Shown: positions 1 to 5,547, counted from the stretch's first letter. The stretch: 7,108 nt of DNA from an uncultured Desulfobulbaceae bacterium (GCA_947258675.1 CAMYJP010000301.1:1-7108), one strand, 5' to 3'. The notes: generated by a model not told the origin, from the letters alone. Numbers and translations are program-made.

Positions 1-26
1 TGCCGCGAGTTTTCAAACTCGCGGCA
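1..26. terminator. Perfect GC-rich inverted repeat, possible terminator at the dGTPase 3' side
   Basis: Bases 1-11 and 16-26 are perfectly complementary (TGCCGCGAGTT / AACTCGCGGCA) around a 4-base loop, giving an 11-bp GC-rich stem. It lies about 95 bases beyond the stop of the minus-strand dGTPase gene. Read on the minus strand, the bases that would form a terminator U-tract lie outside the window; on the plus strand no T-run follows. A Rho-independent terminator, or one copy of a dispersed palindromic repeat, are both possible. The hairpin is certain from the sequence; its role is inferred. Confidence 0.5.
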
Positions 27-52
27 GTTTCGAGGAGCGCAGGGTGTCAATC

Positions 53-90
53 ATCAGCTGTTTCTTAAGCTGATAATCCGCCGCAGGCGG
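53..90. repeat. Two further short hairpins downstream of dGTPase
   Basis: Two inverted repeats lie between the dGTPase stop and the palindrome at the window edge. ATCAGCT (53-59) pairs with AGCTGAT (68-74) across an 8-base loop. CCGCC (78-82) pairs with GGCGG (86-90) across GCA. In the dGTPase transcript they would fall within about 70 nucleotides after the stop codon and could protect the 3' end or help termination. Neither is followed by a U-tract in either direction, so neither is a textbook terminator. Confidence 0.4.
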
Positions 91-119
91 GCAAGTGACT
101 GGGTGCCCTTTCTTTTGAC

Positions 120-1334
120 CTATAATATTTTCTTCGGTATATCAAATCCCCAATGTGATGCCTGCTCAAGGAAATAATCGTCCGTCATCCCGGCAATAAA
201 ATCCCTTACCATAGAAGCCGGGGTATTTCTTTCCAGATATGTGGTATCCAATTCGTTTATAAAATCGCTAAATATTTTTGAGCTTTTGACATTTTTTTTC
301 AGGTGATCCATATAGGTCTTAAATATCGACCGATAGCAGACCCTGATTTTATCAAAACCATTTTTAATTTTCGAATTAAGATAAATTCTTTCATAATTAA
401 ACTCTTTCAGCAGACGAAGACTCTCTGAAATCTCTCGGCTGAAACCAATCCCATCTGCCATAGATTCTTTCACATCTTTATCTCCAATACCTAAAATTGT
501 ATCTCTGCTATTGGTAATCAGATCTTCAACCAAACGATAGACAATAGAACCGTTGGTACTGCCGAGAATTTCTCTACATGCTTTCGGGATATCACTACGA
601 AGGATTAATTTCAGTTCTATGGCATCTTCAATGTCCCGGCCGATATAGGCTATAGTATCAGCAAAACGTACCACACACCCCTCCAACGTCATAGGAAATA
701 GAGCATAATTCGAATCTTCAGCCTTTAAATGTAATTCCCGATCAAAATCGACAAAAGTTTTTCCTCTGCTGGGCGATAAGGTTTGATTGTGGATTTCCCC
801 ATCATGACAAAGTATACCATCAAGGGTCTGCAGGGTCAGATTCCACCCACCACCCCCCTTTTCAATTTTATCAAGAAATCGTACACTCTGAATATTGTGT
901 TGAAAAGCCGGCAATCCATATGATTTACAAATACTGGCAAGCTCTTTTTCTCCATCATGCCCAAAGGGAGGGTGACCGATATCATGTCCTAGGGCAATGG
1001 CTTCAATGAGGTCCTCGTTTAATCCTAAGAACCGACCTATTGTCCGGGCAATTTTTGAAACCAGCTGCACATGGAGAACCCGGTGAGTAATATGATCATT
1101 ATTTACCAGATAAAATACCTGGGTCTTATCTATATACCGGGTATAAGAGCGAGAATGCAGTATTCGATCGCCATCCAGGGCAAAAGCCTGACGATGACCG
1201 CTTTTCTTTTCGTCCTGTCGGCGCTTTCCATCTCTGCTAGGGGTGGCAAAGGGTGAGAGATATTTGTTTTCCCTCTTATCAAGCTCCTCTTTAAGCTGAA
1301 TTAAATTAATAGTTGCTGTTGTTTCAGAGTTCAT
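120..1334 (-). CDS. dgt: dGTPase-like deoxynucleoside triphosphate triphosphohydrolase (HD superfamily)
   Basis: This 404-residue cytosolic protein belongs to the dGTPase branch of the HD superfamily, whose members hydrolyse dNTPs to deoxynucleosides and triphosphate and so control DNA precursor pools. The N-terminal region has the family block ILHSRSYTRYIDKTQVF (58-74). Metal-ligand candidates follow in order: H88 (in RVLHVQ), the HD pair H117-D118 in GHDIGHPPFGH (116-126), and D226 in RFADTIAY. FQHNIQS (144-150) and, near the C-terminus, MVRDFIAGMTDDYFLEQ (375-391) are also typical. All catalytic positions are present and the length is normal for bacterial members. The ATG at 1334 fits the family N-terminus, although no good Shine-Dalgarno precedes it. 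The gene is divergent from the selenoprotein-recN pair. Substrate preference within dNTPs cannot be read from sequence; dGTP is only the family default. Confidence 0.93.
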   Translation of the reverse strand: MNSETTATINLIQLKEELDKRENKYLSPFATPSRDGKRRQDEKKSGHRQAFALDGDRILHSRSYTRYIDKTQVFYLVNNDHITHRVLHVQLVSKIARTIGRFLGLNEDLIEAIALGHDIGHPPFGHDGEKELASICKSYGLPAFQHNIQSVRFLDKIEKGGGGWNLTLQTLDGILCHDGEIHNQTLSPSRGKTFVDFDRELHLKAEDSNYALFPMTLEGCVVRFADTIAYIGRDIEDAIELKLILRSDIPKACREILGSTNGSIVYRLVEDLITNSRDTILGIGDKDVKESMADGIGFSREISESLRLLKEFNYERIYLNSKIKNGFDKIRVCYRSIFKTYMDHLKKNVKSSKIFSDFINELDTTYLERNTPASMVRDFIAGMTDDYFLEQASHWGFDIPKKIL

Positions 1335-1383
1335 GGTAACGGTAATCCGATGAGATTTACTGAAGCTATTTTAAGTCAATAGT

Positions 1384-1411
1384 TTGTAACGCATACCATA
1401 TATGATACAAT
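1384..1411 (+). promoter_or_regulatory. Candidate sigma70-type promoter reading toward the selenoprotein and recN
   Basis: TTGTAA (1384-1389) and TACAAT (1406-1411) are separated by 16 bases and match the sigma70 -35 and -10 consensus at 4/6 and 5/6 positions. A transcript would start near 1418 and have a leader of roughly 220 nucleotides before the GTG of the selenoprotein. A small hairpin, TTCCC-TCA-GGGAA (1426-1438), would lie just inside the leader. The assignment rests on consensus matching alone in an AT-rich region, where chance matches are common. Confidence 0.35.
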
Positions 1412-1623
1412 GATTAGTTACCTCTTTCCCTCAGGGAATTGTAAACTAAAAACCGGAAGTAATCTGTACTTTTTCGACATTCATTCTGGAACCTGGTAAA
1501 AACACTAATAATTTAATGAACTACCCAGCAGCAGATAAGCCCAGACTTCGAGCAGCGGGCTATTAAACCCTGTAAGAGAATAAAAAAACCAACAATTTGA
1601 TGATAAATAATTAAAACTGCATC

Positions 1624-1630
1624 AGGGGGG
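1624..1630 (+). promoter_or_regulatory. Ribosome binding site that fixes the selenoprotein start
   Basis: AGGGGGG lies 7 bases upstream of GTG 1638. It is the best Shine-Dalgarno match near this gene and supports initiation before the TGA rather than at TTG 1677, which follows it. Confidence 0.65.
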
Positions 1631-1637
1631 TTAAATC

Positions 1638-1859
1638 GTGAAGATCCAAATAAAATACTGCGCTCAATGAAACTACTTGCCAAGAGCTTCCAGGTTGGGA
1701 GAAGAATTAAAACAGAAGTATAACGCAGAAATTGAACTGATTGCCGGTTCCAATGGTGTCTATGATATAACCGTTGATGGCAAAATGATTTTTTCCAAAT
1801 CAGCAATCGGACGTTTCCCGGATTCGAATGAAATTGCCAGCAAGATTAAATCTCTCTGA
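1638..1859 (+). CDS. SelW/Rdx-family selenoprotein with CxxU motif; TGA at 1668-1670 read as selenocysteine
   Basis: Reading from GTG 1638 through an in-frame TGA gives a 73-residue protein beginning VKIQIKYCAQUNYLPRAS, where U is the TGA codon. C8-A-Q-U11 is the CxxU redox motif of the SelW/SelT/SelH (Rdx) thioredoxin-like family. The rest is typical of that family: LGEELKQKY after the motif, GVYDITVDGKMIFSK in the middle, and GRFPDSNEI near the end. AGGGGGG at 1624-1630 is a strong ribosome binding site 7 bases before the GTG, and an in-frame TAA at 1632-1634 excludes an earlier start. Coding similarity continues on both sides of the TGA, which argues against a nonsense mutation. The length matches bacterial SelW-like proteins, which are small cytosolic thiol or selenol redox proteins; the physiological substrate is unknown. 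A hairpin downstream of the TGA looks like a bacterial SECIS element. recN follows after 100 bp on the same strand. Standard gene calling would start at TTG 1677 and lose the active site. Confidence 0.88.
1687..1701 (+). promoter_or_regulatory. Candidate bacterial SECIS element for the selenoprotein
   Basis: CTTCC (1687-1691) pairs with GGGAG (1697-1701), including one G-U pair, around the loop AGGTT (1692-1696). It begins 16 bases after the TGA codon and lies inside the coding sequence, where bacterial SECIS elements are found. The apical loop carries GGU, as does the Escherichia coli fdhF SECIS, in which a loop G and U contact SelB. The stem and loop are visible directly; SelB binding is inferred. 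Confidence 0.6.
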
Positions 1860-1871
1860 TTCAAACTATCC

Positions 1872-1884
1872 GAACGAGAAGTTC
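1872..1884. promoter_or_regulatory. GAAC-N5-GTTC inverted repeat upstream of recN, possible operator
   Basis: GAAC (1872-1875) and GTTC (1881-1884) form a dyad about 75 bases before the recN start. recN is an SOS gene in many bacteria. The half-sites equal those of the Gram-positive LexA box (CGAAC-N4-GTTCG), but the spacer here is 5 bases rather than 4 and the outer G is T. A lineage-specific LexA site is possible; a chance dyad is equally so. Confidence 0.25.
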
Positions 1885-1959
1885 TAACATTATCAGGGCC
1901 ATAAACCATTTGCCTATTTTTGATACCAGAAAACCAGCAGTTGTTTTCTTTCTAAAAAC

Positions 1960-3102
1960 ATGATCAGAGAACTAAAAATCAATAATCTGGCGCTCATTGA
2001 AGCACTGCACCTCGATTTTACAGATGGTTTAACAGTGCTTACCGGTGAAACCGGCGCTGGGAAATCCATAGTTCTCCAGGCCATCAATCTATTGAATGGA
2101 GGTAAAACATCTCCTGCCATAATCAGAACCGGAGCAGAAAGCACGATAGTCGAAGCACTTTTTGAACTTTCTCCAGGAAGAAACCAACTGAAAAAACTTC
2201 TGGCAGCCAGTGGTATTGAGCCTGAAGACACAATTATCCTCAAGCGCATTCTCAATCAACAGGGCAGGAGCAGGTACTATATTAACGGCAGCCTCACTAC
2301 TGCAAAGCTAACTTGGGAAATATCGCAAAATCTGCTCACGATTGCCGGACAACGCGACCAACAGCAACTGCTTAATCCGACTCGTCATATAGATTATATA
2401 GATACTGTCGGGAATCTCTGGCCACTCCGGCAAGAATTCACCGATCTTTACGATGGCTGGAATGATCTAAAAAAAAAACGAGCTGGCATCCAGAAAAAAA
2501 ATCAAGAGAAAGAGCAACGGCGGGACTTGCTGGCTTTTCAATGTGATGAGATTAATAGCAGCCATATAAACCCTGAAGAAAATAAAAACCTGGCAATTGA
2601 AAAAAGTCGTTTAAAATCAGCAGACACCCTTACCAGGTTAGGACTGCAGAGCTATGAACTGGCACAAGACACTGTTCTCGATTCCCTGGCACTTATTAAA
2701 AAAAACATTGAACAGATTGCTGTTCTTGATGATAGCGCATCCTCTCTGCTCGAAAATGTATCAAATATCTACTACCAGCTTGAAGATAATGCAGAGCAAA
2801 TCAGGGAGTACTGCCAAGCTATCCCAATCGATCCGGCCCGGCTTGAAGAAATTGAAGAGAGGCTTGATTTGCTACAGGGATTGAAAAGAAAATACTGCGG
2901 AATCGATGGTACTTTAGAGGATGTTATTTCATATGGTGAAAATGCCGCAAAGGAACTACACCAACTGGATAATCTTGAAGAACAGAGCTTCTTAAAAAAG
3001 CAGCCAAACTTTCCAGTCAGCGGGAAATTGCGGGCAAACAACTGCAGGAGTCAATGCAGAAAGAACTTTTGTCCCTCTGTTTTGAAAAGGCAGAATTTCT
3101 AA
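1960..3102 (+). CDS. recN: RecN DNA repair protein, N-terminal part (frame before the -1 shift)
   Basis: RecN is an SMC-like ATPase that acts on chromosomal DNA early in double-strand break repair. This 380-codon frame starts with the family N-terminus MIRELKINNLALIEALHLDF, has the Walker A loop GETGAGKS at residues 29-36, the TIAGQRDQQQLL stretch typical of RecN, and then long charged helices that should form the coiled-coil arm. RecN similarity stops around residue 347; the last 33 codons (from QPNFPV to the stop at 3102) are out-of-frame sequence. The real continuation is in the -1 frame from base 3000. Alone, this product lacks the ABC signature and Walker B and could not form the ATPase head. 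The ATG at 1960 fits the family; no clear Shine-Dalgarno precedes it. Confidence 0.92.
   Translation: MIRELKINNLALIEALHLDFTDGLTVLTGETGAGKSIVLQAINLLNGGKTSPAIIRTGAESTIVEALFELSPGRNQLKKLLAASGIEPEDTIILKRILNQQGRSRYYINGSLTTAKLTWEISQNLLTIAGQRDQQQLLNPTRHIDYIDTVGNLWPLRQEFTDLYDGWNDLKKKRAGIQKKNQEKEQRRDLLAFQCDEINSSHINPEENKNLAIEKSRLKSADTLTRLGLQSYELAQDTVLDSLALIKKNIEQIAVLDDSASSLLENVSNIYYQLEDNAEQIREYCQAIPIDPARLEEIEERLDLLQGLKRKYCGIDGTLEDVISYGENAAKELHQLDNLEEQSFLKKQPNFPVSGKLRANNCRSQCRKNFCPSVLKRQNF
2994..3000 (+). other. A AAA AAG slippery heptamer at the recN frame break
   Basis: In the upstream recN frame the codons read TTC TTA AAA AAG CAG, so bases 2994-3000 form A AAA AAG in the correct phase. This is the heptamer used for the -1 programmed frameshift in E. 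coli dnaX. Slipping back one base makes GCA at 3000 the next codon and continues as KKAAKLSSQREIAGKQLQ, which is regular RecN sequence. The downstream frame is open only back to 2979, so the shift must lie close to here. Downstream, TTTCC (3010-3014) can pair with GGAAA (3023-3027), a weak stem 9 bases after the heptamer. A single A lost from an original run of seven would look identical. Confidence 0.6.
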
Positions 3103-3602
3103 TCAATCGAAAACCCTGTGATTCAGCATTAACAGATATGGATGAAACCGGCTGGGATAGGCTGGAGTTCATGTTTTCAGCCAATCCTGGAGAACCAGTG
3201 AAACCTCTGGCCAGTATAATCTCCGGCGGAGAACTCTCCCGGGTCATGCTTGCTTTTAAATGTCTTTTAGCAAAAAAAGATATGGTAGAGACAGTACTTT
3301 TTGATGAAGTGGATGCTGGTATCGGAGGCAAAGCTGCCGAGGCCGTTGCTCTTAAAATAAAAGAGCTTGCCGCACATCATCAAGTTCTGTGCATCACCCA
3401 TCTTCCCCAAATCGCTTCCTATGCTGATGACCACTTTATTGTATTTAAAGCCACATCGGCTAAACGTACCCAAACAAATATTTTCAGGTTGCCTGCCAAC
3501 CAGCGCGCCTCAGAGCTTGCCCGCATGCTGGCAGGTGGTCAGGTAACAGAAAAAACATTAATTTATGCTGAAGAATTAATTACTAAAGGGAGTGGGAAAT
3601 AA
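3054..3602 (+). CDS. recN: RecN DNA repair protein, C-terminal part (frame after the -1 shift)
   Basis: This frame carries the rest of the RecN ATPase head. The listed start is the first ATG, but RecN similarity extends upstream in this frame to about base 3000. Joined at the slippery heptamer, the protein is 547 residues, close to the usual RecN length of about 550. In joined numbering it has the ABC signature SGGELSRVMLA (from 422), Walker B VLFDEVDAGIGG (D449, E450) and the switch histidine in CITHLPQIASYADDHF (H481). All the parts missing from the first frame are here and none shows decay, which is unlike an old pseudogene. AGGAG at 3046-3050 stands 3 bases before ATG 3054, so internal initiation is conceivable but the spacing is tight. 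The TAA at 3600-3602 is followed after 5 bases by a heptamer repeat array. Confidence 0.9.
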   Translation: MQKELLSLCFEKAEFLINRKPCDSALTDMDETGWDRLEFMFSANPGEPVKPLASIISGGELSRVMLAFKCLLAKKDMVETVLFDEVDAGIGGKAAEAVALKIKELAAHHQVLCITHLPQIASYADDHFIVFKATSAKRTQTNIFRLPANQRASELARMLAGGQVTEKTLIYAEELITKGSGK

Positions 3603-3607
3603 TAAAT

Positions 3608-3794
3608 CAGGGGCTAGGGGTCAGAGGCTAGGTGTCGGTTGGCGGTTGGCGGTTGGCGGTTGGCGGTTGGCGGTTGGCGGTTGGCGGTTGGCGGTTGGCG
3701 GTTGGCGGTTGGCGGTTGGCGGTTGGCGGTTGGCGGTTGGCGGTTGGCGGTTGGCGGTTGGCGGTTGGCGGTTGGCGGTTGGCGGTTGGCGGTT
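3608..3794 (+). repeat. Tandem 7-bp repeat array (unit CGGTTGG), about 22.7 perfect copies plus four divergent units
   Basis: From 3636 to 3794 the unit CGGTTGG repeats 22 times without error and ends with a partial CGGTT. Four variant units in the same register precede it: CAGGGGC, TAGGGGT, CAGAGGC, TAGGTGT (3608-3635). The array starts 5 bases after the recN stop codon. The unit is 7 bp, not a multiple of 3, so all three plus-strand frames stay open and each spells the same repeating heptapeptide GWRLAVG; apparent ORFs here are artefacts. Each unit has two GG doublets, so the plus strand could form two-tier G-quadruplexes. The perfect core suggests recent slippage expansion. Confidence 0.97.
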
Positions 3795-3875
3795 ATAGCT
3801 TAAATTTCATATTTTCAAAGTCAAGTATTTTGTTTTCAAAGTTAAAATTACTATTTTTTTTGGAAATGAAGCTCT
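3795..3875. other. AT-rich spacer between two inverted heptamer arrays
   Basis: This 81-bp AT-rich stretch separates the G-rich array after recN from the C-rich array after the HDOD-GGDEF gene. TTTTCAAAGT occurs twice (3812-3821 and 3833-3842), 21 bases apart, which is three 7-bp periods. It contains a run of eight T (3853-3860). No gene or clear terminator is visible. Confidence 0.5.
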
Positions 3876-3980
3876 GTCCACTGACCACCGTAAACTGTAA
3901 ACCGTAAACTTCACATTTCAAACTTTACACTCCAAACTCTACATTCTCCAATTCTTCACTCTTCATTTTTCAATCCCTCT
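3876..3980 (-). repeat. Degenerate 7-bp-period array, 15 units, opposite orientation
   Basis: The plus strand divides into fifteen consecutive 7-base units, for example GTCCACT, GACCACC, GTAAACT (3890-3896), GTAAACC (3897-3903), and further on TTACACT (3925-3931), CCAAACT (3932-3938), CTACATT (3939-3945). The pattern is NNNNAYY or NNNACYY, with almost no G on this strand. The perfect array at 3608-3794 read on its minus strand gives GCCAACC, which fits the same pattern, so the two arrays are inverted relative to each other. It ends at the stop codon of the minus-strand HDOD-GGDEF gene. Confidence 0.8.
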
Positions 3981-5532
3981 ACCCCCAACTTTTACCAAAC
4001 CATTTCTTCTTCTCAGTATATACCGTAACCCTGTTTCGGCCTTTTTTCTTAGATTCATAAAGAGCCGCATCGGCAAAACTAATCAGATCACTCTTTTTAA
4101 AGGTATCGGTTGATGGGCTCATGCTTGCTACTCCGAAGCTCATGGCGACGTTGTAACTTTCATGCCCTATTTTCAAAGGGTTGTCCGCAATAGCTGTTCG
4201 AAGCTTTTCTGCCACAATCTTAGCTGCTTCCTTATCTGTCTCAGAAAGCACAACAACGAATTCTTCCCCACCATAGCGGGCAAGTAAGTCATATTCGCGC
4301 AGTTGCGCGTTGATTACCTGACAGAGTTCCTTAAGAATTTCATCACCAACCTGATGTCCATGGGTGTCATTAAAATTTTTAAAATTATCCACGTCAGCCA
4401 GAATAATGCTTAAAGTCGTTTCATGCCTGACTGCCCGGCTAATCTCCTTCTCCAAAGAATCCTGGAAAAACCGGTGATTATATACTTCGGTCAAGCCGTC
4501 TATGTTGGCTAACTTTTCAAGATGTTTGTTTTTTTCTTCCAGATCTTTAGTCAGTTTCTGAGATTGAACCTTTGCAGTAATAAGCTCCTTGTTTATCTGT
4601 TCATAAGATAAATTGAGGATACTCAAAGCAGCATTAGCCTCCAGTAAGATATCCTCAACCGATTTTGGTTCTTTTATTTTCAAATTGAAAAACGATGCAA
4701 TCAGCGCAATTTCAAAATGTACCGTATGCAGAATTGTCTCAATAGTTCTATCCTCGAATTTGAGCATTGTCTTGGATTTTTCCTGAAATTCTTGATGGGC
4801 TTCCTTTGGCTTGCTGGAATACAGAATTTCTGCTACCAGACCGGATAGATAAGTTACATTAGTCAACAGCTTCAGTTTTTTATCATTGCTTGGATCTTTA
4901 TCCGGTTGATGATGGTGTTTGATCGGGGTTAACAACGTCTCTGGGAAGCCCCAGCTTTTAGCGACTTCAAAACCGACAAACTGATGATCTGTTCCTATTA
5001 TTTCCTGCTCAATTTCCTCTAATTTCCGCTCACCCTTGGCGAATTCTGATGAAACCAGCCCATATTGGTCTGGAAAGACCCTGGCAATAACAAGCTCACC
5101 TATATTTTGCAGAAGACTGGCAACAAAAATCTCTTCTGGGTCAGCATCATCGACTTTTTCCATTATAAGTTTTGCCGCCACCGCTGCAGCCAATGATTTT
5201 TCCCAGAATCGCTTATAATCGAAATTATCATCTTTCTTACCGGCCTTGATAGTAAGAAAAGAAAATGACAGAACCAGACTGCGTACTGCGTTGATGCCGA
5301 TTATGGAAACAGCCTGGTTAATAGTACTGATCTGGCTTGGAAAGCTGTAAAAAGCAGAGTTGGCAATTTTCAGAATTTTTGCAGACAGGGAAACATCCTT
5401 ACTGATAAGGTTGGCAATGTCCTGCATAGTTGCATCTTCCCTGGAGGTAATTTCAACCAGCTTGGAGGCAACTGCTGGGAGAATCGGCAGGGATTCAGAT
5501 TCCAATATTTTTTCTATAATTTCATCTTTCAC
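3979..5532 (-). CDS. HDOD-GGDEF protein, probable diguanylate cyclase
   Basis: This protein joins an N-terminal HDOD domain (about residues 8-215), a helical linker likely to form a coiled coil (about 295-345), and a C-terminal GGDEF domain (about 345-510). GGDEF domains make cyclic di-GMP from two GTP. The active-site motif is GGEEF (421-425), metal-binding D380 and D382 lie in ADVDNFK, and REYD (412-415), five residues before GGEEF, is an intact RxxD inhibitory site for product feedback. HDOD is related to HD phosphohydrolases but the HD pair is replaced (LLQNIGE), so it is probably a sensory or scaffold module. There is no signal peptide or membrane segment, so the protein is cytosolic. 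I chose GTG 5532 because AAAGAGG stands 8 bases upstream and the HDOD sequence begins there. ATG 5583, behind a weaker AAAGG, would add 17 residues unlike the family. The gene is divergent from the PP-loop gene and convergent with recN. Confidence 0.92.
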   Translation of the reverse strand: MKDEIIEKILESESLPILPAVASKLVEITSREDATMQDIANLISKDVSLSAKILKIANSAFYSFPSQISTINQAVSIIGINAVRSLVLSFSFLTIKAGKKDDNFDYKRFWEKSLAAAVAAKLIMEKVDDADPEEIFVASLLQNIGELVIARVFPDQYGLVSSEFAKGERKLEEIEQEIIGTDHQFVGFEVAKSWGFPETLLTPIKHHHQPDKDPSNDKKLKLLTNVTYLSGLVAEILYSSKPKEAHQEFQEKSKTMLKFEDRTIETILHTVHFEIALIASFFNLKIKEPKSVEDILLEANAALSILNLSYEQINKELITAKVQSQKLTKDLEEKNKHLEKLANIDGLTEVYNHRFFQDSLEKEISRAVRHETTLSIILADVDNFKNFNDTHGHQVGDEILKELCQVINAQLREYDLLARYGGEEFVVVLSETDKEAAKIVAEKLRTAIADNPLKIGHESYNVAMSFGVASMSPSTDTFKKSDLISFADAALYESKKKGRNRVTVYTEKKKWFGKSWG

Positions 5533-5540
5533 GTAGTAAA

Positions 5541-5547
5541 CCTCTTT
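5541..5547 (-). promoter_or_regulatory. Ribosome binding site supporting the GTG start of the HDOD-GGDEF gene
   Basis: On the minus strand AAAGAGG lies 8 bases before GTG 5532. It is a better Shine-Dalgarno match than the AAAGG upstream of the alternative ATG at 5583. Confidence 0.45.

Larger units (their letters stand above)
1335..1637. other. Divergent intergenic region, 303 bp, no gene
   Basis: This region separates the minus-strand dGTPase start from the plus-strand selenoprotein start. Besides the promoter candidate and the hairpin at 1426-1438, it has a 5-bp inverted repeat AGCCC/GGGCT (1538-1542, 1557-1561) enclosing a 14-base loop. I recognise no tRNA, riboswitch or small gene. The longest plausible plus-strand ORF (1411-1500, 29 codons) has no ribosome binding site. 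Confidence 0.5.

Noticed and set aside
1411..1500. 29-codon plus-strand ORF starting at ATG 1411
   Set aside because: There is no ribosome binding site and no recognisable protein; its start overlaps the promoter candidate.
1668..1670. TGA as a nonsense mutation making a pseudogene
   Set aside because: It falls precisely on the Sec position of CxxU, the rest of the gene is intact, and a SECIS-like hairpin follows.
1513..1806. Minus-strand ORF of 97 codons over the selenoprotein
   Set aside because: It is antisense to a gene with clear family similarity and shows no recognisable domain.
1895..1921. Possible terminator between the selenoprotein and recN (AGGGC...GCCT then a T-run)
   Set aside because: The stem is only about 4 bp with a bulge or wobble; it is too weak to call, so co-transcription remains open.
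1914..2255. Minus-strand ORF of 113 codons inside recN
   Set aside because: It is antisense to the conserved N-terminal RecN region including Walker A, and is a shadow ORF.
3608..3794. CRISPR array
   Set aside because: The 7-bp units are directly adjacent, with no unique spacers, and no cas genes are present.
3592..3907. Two plus-strand ORFs of 68 and 91 codons rich in the heptapeptide GWRLAVG
   Set aside because: They are a by-product of a 7-bp tandem repeat, which reads the same open heptapeptide in every plus-strand frame; there is no support for a protein.
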